Source: Roseomonas gilardii (GTDB taxonomy: Bacteria; Pseudomonadota; Alphaproteobacteria; Acetobacterales; Acetobacteraceae). From it: 64,000 bases of DNA. Below the pieces are notes generated by a model, which saw only the letters and a program-made list of their open reading frames with translations, did no database searches and was not told the origin of the DNA. A program made the translations under genes and the position numbers. Of the stretch, positions 45,273 through 53,039 are shown in pieces. Each line of letters begins with the position of its first letter. Position 1 is the first letter of the stretch. The DNA is taken from NCBI RefSeq assembly GCF_001941945.1, contig NZ_CP015583.1, forward strand, positions 485,001-549,000. The letters run 5' to 3'.

Positions 45273-46652
45273 TCAGCCCCCCGCCACCGTCAACCCCTCG
45301 ATCCGCACCGTCGGGCTGTCCGTGCCGCGGCGGAAGCGGAGGTCGTCGGCCGGGGTCATGGCGAGGAACATCTCGCGCAGGTTGCCGGCGATGGTCAGGC
45401 CGCTGACCGGCTCGGCAAGCTGGCCGTCGCGGATCATGAAGCCGGCGGCGCCGCGGCTGTAGTCGCCGGTCAGGGTGTTGACGCCGTGGCCAATCAGCTC
45501 GGTGACGTAGAGGCCCTCCCGGATATCGGCCATCAGCGCCTGGGGGGAGAGGGCGCCGGGTTCCAGCCACAGGTTGCTGGGGGCCGGGGAGGGCGGCGAG
45601 GACGGGCCGCGCGCGGCGTGGCCGGTGGTGGGCAGGTTGAGTTGCCGGGCGGAGCGGGCGTCCAGGATCCAGCTCCGCAGCGTGCCGTCCTCCACCAGGG
45701 CGAGGGAGGCGCCGGGCTGGCCCTCGCCGTCGAAGGGGCGGGAGCGCAGGGCGCGGGGCTTCGTCGGGTCGTCGCGGACGGTCAGGCCGCGGGCCATGAC
45801 CGGCTGGCCCATGCCGTCCCGCAGGAAGGAGGTGCCGCGCGCCACGGCGGCGCCGTTGAGCGCGCCAACGAGATGGCCGAGCAGCGAGGCGGCGACGCGG
45901 GGGGCATAGACCACCGTGCGGCGCGCCGTGGCGGGGCGGGTGGGGTTCAGGCGGCGGACGGCGCGCTCGCCGACCTCGCGGCCCAGCGTGGCGGGATCGT
46001 CGAGGTCCGAGAGGTGGACGGTGGAGACGTGGTCATAGTCGCGCTCCATCCCCGTGCCGCTGCCCGCCAGGGCGGTGACGGAGAGGTGGTGGCCGGAGCG
46101 GGCATAGGCGCCGGAAAAGCCGGTGGAGGTGACCAGGGCGAATTCGCGGTGCGACCAGCCGGCCTCGGCACCCTCGGAATTGGTGATGCCGGGGATGGCC
46201 AGGGCGGCGTCCTCGGCCAGGGCGGCGCGGGCGGTCAGTTCCTCGACATCGGGGCGGGCGCCGCTGGTGAGGTCGAGATCGGGCAGGGTGAACTTCGCCG
46301 TGTCGGGCAGGCCGGCGAAGCCGTCCTCCGGCACGGCGCGGGCCATGGCCACGGCGCGTTCGGCCAGGGGCGGAAAGGACAGGGGATCGGTGTCGGTGGT
46401 GGAAACGATCGCCTGCCGCCGGCCGGAGCGGCTGTGCAGGAAGACCCGCAGGCCGAGCTCCACGCCCTCGGCACGCTCGATCCGCTCCACCTTGCCGAGA
46501 CGGCGGGCGACGGAGAGGGCGGTGCCGCGGATCAGCACCGCATCGGCCGAATCCGCCCCGGCCGCCCGCGCGGCGGCGACGAGGTCGCCCAGCCGCGCCA
46601 GGTGGCGTTCCGCGGCGCTCTCCATCCGGCCCCCCATCCCGGCGGCGCTCAC
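45273..46652 (-). CDS. pmbA: TldD/PmbA-family peptidase component
   Basis: A 459-residue PmbA/TldE-like protein. The N-terminal domain (about 20-210) precedes the U62-type C-terminal part with TGHAARGPSS, LIGHGVNTLTGDYSRGAAGF and GNLREMFLAMTPADDL, the most conserved block. TldD-PmbA complexes cleave unfolded or modified peptides such as microcins. A GTG at 46652 overlaps the M16 stop (GTGA), so the longer start is kept; an ATG at 46625 is possible. The TldD half is not in this window. Confidence 0.9.
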   Translation of the reverse strand: MSAAGMGGRMESAAERHLARLGDLVAAARAAGADSADAVLIRGTALSVARRLGKVERIERAEGVELGLRVFLHSRSGRRQAIVSTTDTDPLSFPPLAERAVAMARAVPEDGFAGLPDTAKFTLPDLDLTSGARPDVEELTARAALAEDAALAIPGITNSEGAEAGWSHREFALVTSTGFSGAYARSGHHLSVTALAGSGTGMERDYDHVSTVHLSDLDDPATLGREVGERAVRRLNPTRPATARRTVVYAPRVAASLLGHLVGALNGAAVARGTSFLRDGMGQPVMARGLTVRDDPTKPRALRSRPFDGEGQPGASLALVEDGTLRSWILDARSARQLNLPTTGHAARGPSSPPSPAPSNLWLEPGALSPQALMADIREGLYVTELIGHGVNTLTGDYSRGAAGFMIRDGQLAEPVSGLTIAGNLREMFLAMTPADDLRFRRGTDSPTVRIEGLTVAGG

Positions 46653-47914
46653 GCCGCCAGCTTCTCGGCGATGGTGGCGAGGGAGGGCACCTTGCCCATG
46701 GGGCCGAGGGCCGCGAGGGTGGGGGTGCCGCGGAAGGCGCGGGCGGCGGCGGCCTGGACCTGTTCCACCGTCACGGCGGCGATCTTCGCCTTGGTTTCCT
46801 CGACCGGGATGATGCGGCCATGGACCTGGAGCTGGCGGGCGAGCTGCTCGCAGCGGCTGCCGGTGGATTCCAGGGACATCAGCAGGGAGGCGCGGAGCTG
46901 GGCCTTGGCGCGGTTCAGCTCGTCCTCCGTCACGTCGTGCTGGACGCGGCGGAGCTCCTCCAGCGTCACGGGCACGAGTTCCGCGGCCTGATCCTCCCCG
47001 GTGCCGGCATAGATCGCGAACATGCCGCTGTCCCGGAAGGGGGAGTGGAAGGAGTAGATGGAATAGACGAGGCCGCGCTTCTCGCGGATCTCCTGGAACA
47101 GGCGGGAGGACATGCCGCCGCCCAGCAGGCCCGACATCAGCATGGTCGGGTAGTGCATCGGGTCGCCATAGCCCGGGCCGGGAAAGCCCAGGACGACATG
47201 GACCTGATCCAGCTCCCGCTCCTCGCGGAACTCGCCGCCGGTGTAGCGGGCGGGCTCGGCCTCGTGCGTCTCGGCCACCGGCAGGTCGGCGAAGTGGCGG
47301 CCGACCATCTCCACCAGCGCTTCGTGCTCCAGCGCCCCGGCGGCCGCGACCACCATGCGGGAGGGGCCGTAGTGGCGGCGCATGTAGTTGCGCAACGCGT
47401 CGCGCGGCATCTTCTCGATGATCGAGGAGGGGCCCAAAGTGGGGCGGCCCATGGCCTGGTTGCCGTAGGCGGTGGCCTGGAAGTGGTCGAAGACGATGTC
47501 GTCGGGCGTGTCGTTGGCCTGCCCGATCTCCTGCAGGATCACGCCGCGCTCGCGCTCCACCTCCTCCGGCGCGAAGGAGGAATGGGTGAGGATGTCGCCC
47601 AGGATGTCGGCGGCCAGCGGCAGGTCGTCCTTCAGCACCTTGGCGTAGTAGGCGGTGTTCTCCCGCGCCGTGTAGGCGTTGAGGTGGCCGCCGACATCCT
47701 CGATCTCCCGCGCGATGGCGGCGGCGTCGCGGCGCTCGGTGCCCTTGAAGGCCATGTGCTCCAGGAAGTGGGACACGCCGTTCTCCTCGGCGCGTTCGTC
47801 CCGCGTGCCGGCATGGACATAGGCGCCGATCGAGGCGGTCTCCACGCGGGGCATGGTGTCGGAAACGACGGTCAGGCCGTTGGGGAGGCGCGTCAGGCGC
47901 ACGGCATCGCTCAT
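46649..47914 (-). CDS. M16-family zinc peptidase
   Basis: A 421-residue pitrilysin/mitochondrial-processing-peptidase-like protease. The inverted zinc motif is in NGVSHFLEHMAFKGTERRDA (HxxEH, about residues 48-52), the third ligand Glu lies about 76 residues on, and LMSGLLGGGMSSRLFQEIRE plus GLVYSIYSFHSPF mark the second half. It lies upstream of pmbA and overlaps it. In related genomes this gene usually follows thrC directly; here thrC is at 56759-58165, and the accessory block between them is about 8.8 kb. Confidence 0.93.
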   Translation of the reverse strand: MSDAVRLTRLPNGLTVVSDTMPRVETASIGAYVHAGTRDERAEENGVSHFLEHMAFKGTERRDAAAIAREIEDVGGHLNAYTARENTAYYAKVLKDDLPLAADILGDILTHSSFAPEEVERERGVILQEIGQANDTPDDIVFDHFQATAYGNQAMGRPTLGPSSIIEKMPRDALRNYMRRHYGPSRMVVAAAGALEHEALVEMVGRHFADLPVAETHEAEPARYTGGEFREERELDQVHVVLGFPGPGYGDPMHYPTMLMSGLLGGGMSSRLFQEIREKRGLVYSIYSFHSPFRDSGMFAIYAGTGEDQAAELVPVTLEELRRVQHDVTEDELNRAKAQLRASLLMSLESTGSRCEQLARQLQVHGRIIPVEETKAKIAAVTVEQVQAAAARAFRGTPTLAALGPMGKVPSLATIAEKLAA

Positions 47915-48074
47915 GGGTTCGGTCGGTCTTCCACTCGTTCGGGGCCCGGCCCGGTCCTGGGCAGGGCGTGCTGGCGTATCGGGGGTAATGTAGGCGCGGT
48001 GGCCCGAAACTGCGACGGGGCGAGGCAGAAAGGGCTGATCCGGCCAGTGGGCATGGCGGGCGGCATGGCGGGGG

Positions 48075-48668
48075 TCAGGCCCAGCGCAGGCGCACGGAGC
48101 GCGGGATGCGGGCGCGGCCGGCGGCGGCGCGGTGCAGGGCGGCGAGGCCCCGCAGCAGGCGGCGATACGGGGTGATGGTGCCGTAAGCGCCTGTAAACGG
48201 CGGAAGCTTCGTGCGAGCGAGGGTTTGGGACAAATCCGGATCGGGCAGCAGCCAGGGCGGGCCGGGCAGGGCCGCGCGCAAGTCCAGCCGGCGGGCGAGC
48301 AGGATGAGGCCGAGGCCCAGGATGCGGTGGGCGCGGCGGGCGGCGCGGCAGATGCGGTGGGCCAGGGCGTGGAGAGGGTGGCCGGGCGGGGTGGTGGCGA
48401 GGGCGGTGAGCAGGCGCTGCCACAGGCCGGCATGGGTGAGGCGGCGGAAATAGCGGGCGACCGTGCCGGGATTGCCGAAGCGTTCCGGCAGGGCGGACCA
48501 GGGGGCGTGGGTGAGGGCGGCGTGGAAGATGGCGTCGAGGCGGTGGCGGCGGTCGGCGGGGCGGCCGGTGCCGGTAGGGTTGGTGGGGAGGTGGGGGGCG
48601 AGGGCGCGCCATTCCGCCTCGGTCATCGGGTGGAAGGGGTGGGGGGCGGGGAGGGGGCTGGGGCGCAT
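48075..48668 (-). CDS. Transposase ORFA-derived (DUF4096-type) protein, paralogue 2
   Basis: A 197-residue protein with the same structure as 10903-11493: MTEAEWRALAPHLP, RLDAIFHAALTHAPWSAL, YFRRLTHAGLWQRLLTALAT, then the shared C-terminal block RILGLGLILLARRLDLR and LPGPPWLLPDPDLSQTL. The two differ most in the middle and at the C-terminus. No catalytic DDE residues follow, so it is not a working transposase alone. ATG 48668 aligns with the start of paralogue 1; a longer TTG frame to 48704 would run into the shared upstream motif. It shares strand with the neighbouring defence operon. Confidence 0.7.
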   Translation of the reverse strand: MRPSPLPAPHPFHPMTEAEWRALAPHLPTNPTGTGRPADRRHRLDAIFHAALTHAPWSALPERFGNPGTVARYFRRLTHAGLWQRLLTALATTPPGHPLHALAHRICRAARRAHRILGLGLILLARRLDLRAALPGPPWLLPDPDLSQTLARTKLPPFTGAYGTITPYRRLLRGLAALHRAAAGRARIPRSVRLRWA

Positions 48669-48697
48669 CGGGGGAGGATGGCATAGGTGGGTGGAAA

Positions 48698-48714
48698 TAG
48701 GCAAGTTTTCCTAT
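48698..48714. promoter_or_regulatory. 17-bp motif shared by the two DUF4096-type paralogues (copy 2)
   Basis: TAGGCAAGTTTTCCTAT is identical to 11524-11540 and lies 29 bp upstream of the paralogue 2 start (30 bp for paralogue 1), again with CCTATGC on the minus strand between motif and start. No Shine-Dalgarno follows, so leaderless translation is possible. Confidence 0.65.
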
Positions 48715-49090
48715 TTGTGGGTATGGTGATTTTGCCTTCGCCTTCGCCTGGGGCTGTGGGCTGGTGGTGCCGATCGCCGGGGAGGCGATCCATAAGGTGA
48801 GGGGTTGGTCGGGAATGGCCGAGAAGGGTGGTTTGCAGAAGTTCGGCCTTCGTACGGCAAGATCCGGTGATCCTCCAAAAGTGGACATGGAGGCAACCTG
48901 CTCAAACCAGCCCACGCGGCATGTAACCCCTTCGAGTTCTCAACATCAGGCTCCTCGACAGGTTGTAGATGATCTCGCTGCGGTGGCGGTCGGAAGCCGT
49001 TCCTCAAGATGCCGGCGCGCCCATATTATTTATCGGATCGAGACTGAACTCAGAGGGCGGAACGCCCCTGCGAAAAAAAGGTGACATGAG
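48715..49090. other. Non-coding left part of the defence island
   Basis: No supportable gene. The DNA is less GC-rich than its surroundings toward 49090. Short open frames on both strands have no family signatures. It probably holds decayed mobile-element DNA. Confidence 0.4.
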
Positions 49091-49325
49091 GTGTCGGAGG
49101 GCGTGGCGTCTGGGTTGCAGGCGATTGGGGCATCGGACTCCCTTCTTTGCGTTGCCGATTCCGCCAACCAACGGATCGTTGGCGACGTCGCGCGCGAGAC
49201 CGTTGCCTCCCTAGGGGGCTATGCCTACCAGATTTACGCCTCCGCGCTGGCTTGGCTAGATCTGCCGCCCGGTTCCGAGTTCCATTGTCGCGCTACAGAC
49301 GTTGCCGGCGCTGGGAAAGCAGGGA
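49091..49325 (+). pseudogene. Truncated N-terminal fragment of a YQ-motif nuclease-like defence gene
   Basis: The frame from GTG 49091 encodes RETVASLGGYAYQIYASALA followed by WLDLPPGSEF. The G-x2-Y-Q-x(6)-A-W-L-x-L pattern resembles the N-terminus of dsDNA-nuclease (DUF4297/Cap4-like) and other restriction-like effectors. After about 78 codons similarity stops where the oppositely oriented nucleotidyltransferase gene begins (stop at 49335). It looks like the 5' end of a lost effector gene. The family call is tentative. Confidence 0.4.
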
Positions 49326-49334
49326 CTGAGGACC

Positions 49335-50111
49335 CTATTCCGGTATCAGCTTCTTCACTTCCGCTTCAGCCATATACGGCATCCCGTCGCGCTCAAGCTC
49401 TCGGACTTTGGCAACGATTTTTTTCGCCCGCTCAATCTGGTCCTTACGCCACTGCTCGCTGACGCTGTGGGTGGAGAGATTATCGAAAACCGTGAAGAGG
49501 TAGTCTCTCTGGTTGCTCACGCTCCAGTAGCTCAGCGCCATGATCCATTTCTCAAATAAGAACGAATCGAAAATATATCGAGCGTCAGAGTTCCAGAACT
49601 TGGCGAGCCGGATCGTTGGCTTGATAAGGTAGGAATTGCTCTTGTTCGTATCTTCCAAGACTTGGTTGAAGTCGTTGGGTTCAGTGTCCTGCCACCCGCC
49701 AGAACCATTTGGTATCTGGTAGCCGGAACCCCATGCACGCTTCAAAGCCGGTACCAAATCAAACTTGATGTGGTTCAACTCCAAAACGATAGTCGGGCTC
49801 GACTGATATATTTCAGACCGTTGATAGTATGTGCTGACGAAGCGGCGAAGGCGGTCGAGGTAGGTCTGTGGAGTGTAGCCCCCCTCCTTGAAGACAATCA
49901 TGTAATCAATATCGGATCGCTCATCCATCTTGCGCGGCAAGATGGTGTCGCGGGTGAAGGAGCCGAAGCGGAATTGTTCGGCGAGTTCGCCAGGAAAATG
50001 TCGGATCAGCCTGTTCTGCAGGCTCGATGTTGAGATGGCGATAGAGTTTCGCTCATCGGAAGAGAGTACGGCATTGCTAGCGCGTGTTTGCAAGTAGCTC
50101 AAGACCGACAT
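49335..50111 (-). CDS. SMODS-type CD-NTase (predicted cyclic oligonucleotide synthase)
   Basis: A 258-residue nucleotidyltransferase. The G-S motif is Gly50-Ser51 in FRFGSFTRDT, the metal-binding pair Asp67/Asp69 in SDIDYMIVF and the third Asp118 in KFDLVPAL; all three acidic residues are present, so it should be active. In CBASS such enzymes make cyclic di- or trinucleotides on phage infection. It is short for the family. Its ATG overlaps the stop of the upstream SLATT gene by one base, so the two are translationally coupled. No cap2, cap3 or HORMA/TRIP13 partner is present, which fits a minimal type I system. Confidence 0.85.
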   Translation of the reverse strand: MSVLSYLQTRASNAVLSSDERNSIAISTSSLQNRLIRHFPGELAEQFRFGSFTRDTILPRKMDERSDIDYMIVFKEGGYTPQTYLDRLRRFVSTYYQRSEIYQSSPTIVLELNHIKFDLVPALKRAWGSGYQIPNGSGGWQDTEPNDFNQVLEDTNKSNSYLIKPTIRLAKFWNSDARYIFDSFLFEKWIMALSYWSVSNQRDYLFTVFDNLSTHSVSEQWRKDQIERAKKIVAKVRELERDGMPYMAEAEVKKLIPE

Positions 50112-50644
50112 CAGGACTTGTTCCTGTCGACGACGTGCGTTGCCTCGCCCTGCTCAATCCCGGCTCGTGCCCTCCTGCGATCACCATCCGAAAACTGCGG
50201 GCTCGCTTGGTTCAACTCGTTGCGCCGTTTGGTGAACCCGGAAAGGGCGGCGAGGGCGGCCGGCGCATCGCGAACTTGGTCGACCTCAATCTCCCGAAAG
50301 ATTCGGGCATCGTTGCGCAGCGTGAGATACTGGTCACCGGCTTTCTTGTGTTCGGAGGCACGCTCTGCTGGTTTGAGGAAGGTCATCAAGGCAGTCAGCA
50401 CTGCGACGGCACTCGTCATAAGCCCAGCAACCGCGCTGTAGTCTTTGAAGAAAGCGGTACCTGCGAGTGCACTAAGGATAATGGAAGGCACACCGATGAG
50501 AGAGTTGTAGCGAGTCCAGCGGGCACTGGCATTGAAATGCGACTTGGCCGAATGAGTGCAGTCCTCTTCTAAGCGCTCGATTTCCGTCTTGATCTTTGCA
50601 GGAAGGGCGGCATTCAGCGGCTCGTTCAGCGGAGCCGCTTTCAT
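50111..50644 (-). CDS. SLATT-domain two-helix membrane effector
   Basis: A 177-residue protein of the SLATT class (SMODS/SLOG-associating 2TM). Two adjacent hydrophobic helices (LIGVPSIILSALAGTAFF and AVAGLMTSAVAVLTALMTFL, about residues 48-90) are flanked by helical soluble regions. In CBASS the 2TM effector is predicted to bind the cyclic nucleotide and permeabilise the inner membrane. ATG 50644 is chosen because AAGGA sits 6 bp upstream; an ATG at 50671 is less well placed. First gene of the two-gene operon with the CD-NTase. Confidence 0.82.
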   Translation of the reverse strand: MKAAPLNEPLNAALPAKIKTEIERLEEDCTHSAKSHFNASARWTRYNSLIGVPSIILSALAGTAFFKDYSAVAGLMTSAVAVLTALMTFLKPAERASEHKKAGDQYLTLRNDARIFREIEVDQVRDAPAALAALSGFTKRRNELNQASPQFSDGDRRRARAGIEQGEATHVVDRNKS

Positions 50645-50821
50645 ACCAGTCCTTGGGGCTTCAACGCTCATGGCCCAAGCGTTTCGTGGAAAAGGTTCAG
50701 CGAATCGAACATGCCGGCGGAAGAATAACCCAATCCATAGAAGTGTTGCAGGTCTATGCTTGGCTGCATACGACCTTGCGTCAGCGAGCACCAATGTCGT
50801 GGAAGGGTCGCTTGCAGCCGC

Positions 50822-50962
50822 TGGAGCGTCATGCGCTCCAACGCGACCCCGCTGACAGCAAGCGCCAGCTCACCGGGTCCAGGGCGCGCAGCGTCCTGGC
50901 CGCCGTTGCGCCGTCCCGGGGGAAGGCAGGGCCTTCCCCCGGGACGGCGCAACGGCGGCCAG
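50822..50962. repeat. Structured hairpin repeat, copy B, with 32-bp terminal hairpin
   Basis: It begins with a 7-bp hairpin (50822-50828/50834-50840), continues through GCTGACAGCAAGCGCCAGC and a 21-nt imperfect palindrome (50879-50899), and ends in a hairpin of 32 perfect base pairs (50896-50927 with 50931-50962, loop AGG). It is collinear with 22410-22559. The terminal hairpin finishes one base before the SLC13 stop codon. The remaining 50645-50821 DNA holds no gene and probably carries the SLATT promoter. Confidence 0.82.
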
Positions 50963-50963
50963 A

Positions 50964-52799
50964 TCAACGCAGCGGCAGGACGAGCGGCACCAGCGCCACG
51001 CTGACCGCCATCACCAGCACGGCGAGGGGCAGGCCGATGCGGAGGAAGTCGCCGAAGCGGTAGCGGCCCGGGCCCATGACCAGGGTGTTCACCGGGGAGG
51101 AGACGGGGGTCATGAAGGCGGCGGAGGAGGCCAGGGCCACGATCATGGCGAAGGGATAGGGGGAGAGGCCGGTTTCCTGCGCGGTGGCGATGGCGACGGG
51201 GGTCATGAGGACCGCGGTGGCGGTGTTGGAGATGAAGAGGCCGGTGACGGCGGTCAGGGCGAAGAGGGCCGCCAGCAGGGCATGGGGGCCGGCGGTGCCG
51301 ACGGTGGCGATCAGCGCGTCGGCGGCGATGGTGATGGCGCCGGTGCGCTGGAGGGCGAGCGAGAAGGGCAGCATGCCGACGATGAGGACCAGGCTGGGCC
51401 AGTGGATGGCGCGGTAGGCGCTGTCCATGTCCAGGCAGCGGAAGCCCAGCATCATCAGGCCGGCGACGAGGGCGGCCTGGACGTTCGGGACCAGGCCGCT
51501 GACCATGAGCACCACCATGACGGCGAGGCTGAGCAGGGCCTGGGGGGCGCGGGTGGCGGCGGGGGTGAGTTCCTCCAGGTCCTCCGGCTGGTTCAGCAGG
51601 AGCAGGTCGCGGCGGCCGCGCTGGGAGCGGCGGATATCCGCCCAGGGGCCGACCACCAGCAGGGAGTCGCCGGTCTGGAGCGGGGTTGCCAGCATGTCCT
51701 CGATCACCGGGGCGTTGCCGCGCCGCAGCCCGGCCACGGTGAGGCCGAGGCGGGAGCGCAGCTTCGCCTCCAGCACCGACTTGCCGGCGAGTTCGCCGCC
51801 GGGGGTGACGATCATCTCGGCGATGCCGACGGCGCGGGGGCGCTGGGCGAGGTCGGAGCGCTCGATGGGCAGGGGCTGGAGGCCCAGGCGCTGGGCGATC
51901 TCCGCCAGTGTTTCCGGCGTGGCGGGCAGTTCCACCAGCAGCTCGTCGCCCGCGCGCAGCACCGTCTCGGCGGTGGGGCTGAAGGTTTCCGTGCCGAAGC
52001 GGGCGGGGCGTTCCACGGCCATGACGTTGAGCCCGTGCCGGGCGCGCAGGGCGAGCTTGTCGAGCCGCTGGCCGGCGAGCGAGGAGCCCGCGCGCAGGCG
52101 CAGGCGGTGGGCGCGGTCCTGGAGGCGGTAGTCCTCGACGAGCTGGCGCAGGGTGGTGCGCGCGCCGGGCGGGGCGCCGTCCTCGGCCGGGACGCCGGAG
52201 AGCCAGCGGCGGGCCAGCAGCATGTAGCCGATGCCGAGCAGGAGGATGGGCAGGCCGAAGGGGGTGAAGCCGAAGAAGCCGAAGCCGGGCAGGCCCTGCC
52301 GCGTCAGCTCCGCCTGGACCACGAGGTTGGGGGCGGTGGCGACGAGGGTCATCATCCCGCTGATGAGGGCGGCGGTGCTGAGCGGCATCATGAGCTGGCC
52401 GGGCGGGATGCCGAGGCGGGTGCAGATGCGCAGCACCACGGGGATGAAGATCGCGACCACGCCGGTGGAGCTCATCACCGAGCCGGTGAGGCCCACGATC
52501 AGCATCAGCAGCGCCATGAGGCGGGTGGGGCTGCCATGGGCGCGGGCGAGGAGCCAGTCGCCGAGCTGGCGGGCGATGCCGGTGCGGACCAGGCCCTCGC
52601 CGACGACGAAGAGGGCCGCCACCAGGAGGACGCTGGAATCGCCGAAGCCGGCCAGGGCCTCGGGCACCGTGACGGTGCCGGTGAGCGGCAGGAGGAGGAG
52701 CATGAGCAGGGCCACCACATCCGTGCGGGGGCGGCCGGTCACGAACATCGCGATCGCCAGGCCGAGGAGGCCCAGCACCATGGCGAGCGGGGCGGTCAT
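50964..52799 (-). CDS. SLC13-family permease with two RCK_C domains
   Basis: A 611-residue protein with roughly a dozen hydrophobic segments split by a cytoplasmic region (about residues 205-390) containing two TrkA-C-like (RCK_C) regulatory domains. The N-terminal half has STGVVAIFIPVVLRICTRLG and the C-terminal half NTATAVLMTPVAIATAQETG. This is the SLC13-TrkA-C layout found in anion and sulfate-type transporters. Substrate is uncertain. Starting at 52799 gives the normal TAPLAMVLGLLGLAIAMF N-terminus. It sits between the defence operon and the cellulase gene, same strand. Confidence 0.88.
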   Translation of the reverse strand: MTAPLAMVLGLLGLAIAMFVTGRPRTDVVALLMLLLLPLTGTVTVPEALAGFGDSSVLLVAALFVVGEGLVRTGIARQLGDWLLARAHGSPTRLMALLMLIVGLTGSVMSSTGVVAIFIPVVLRICTRLGIPPGQLMMPLSTAALISGMMTLVATAPNLVVQAELTRQGLPGFGFFGFTPFGLPILLLGIGYMLLARRWLSGVPAEDGAPPGARTTLRQLVEDYRLQDRAHRLRLRAGSSLAGQRLDKLALRARHGLNVMAVERPARFGTETFSPTAETVLRAGDELLVELPATPETLAEIAQRLGLQPLPIERSDLAQRPRAVGIAEMIVTPGGELAGKSVLEAKLRSRLGLTVAGLRRGNAPVIEDMLATPLQTGDSLLVVGPWADIRRSQRGRRDLLLLNQPEDLEELTPAATRAPQALLSLAVMVVLMVSGLVPNVQAALVAGLMMLGFRCLDMDSAYRAIHWPSLVLIVGMLPFSLALQRTGAITIAADALIATVGTAGPHALLAALFALTAVTGLFISNTATAVLMTPVAIATAQETGLSPYPFAMIVALASSAAFMTPVSSPVNTLVMGPGRYRFGDFLRIGLPLAVLVMAVSVALVPLVLPLR

Positions 52800-53039
52800 C
52801 GGCGGGCCGGAAGGCGATCGCGCCACGAGGTGGAAGAGGGCATGCCGGTCCTTCCGCCGCCGTGGATGGTCCGGCCCGTGGGGGCTCCCTTTGGGTGACC
52901 CCTCAAGGTTTCCCCTCAGGGCGCCCCGGCCGGTGCCGGGGCGGAAGGCGGGGCGGCCGGGGACTGGGGCGGGACTATCCCATTCCGCCGCCCGGGTGAA
53001 CCGGGTGCGGCGATATCAGGGGGGCCGCATCCGCCCCGG

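Noticed and set aside
48698-48714. The 17-bp motif as a terminal inverted repeat of an intact IS element
   Set aside because: No matching second end was found across 48-51 kb or 11-14 kb, and there is no DDE catalytic domain. Kept only as a shared upstream motif.
48764-49084. A plus-strand frame in the left part of the defence island
   Set aside because: Its translation has no family similarity and it lacks a ribosome-binding site; treated as non-coding.
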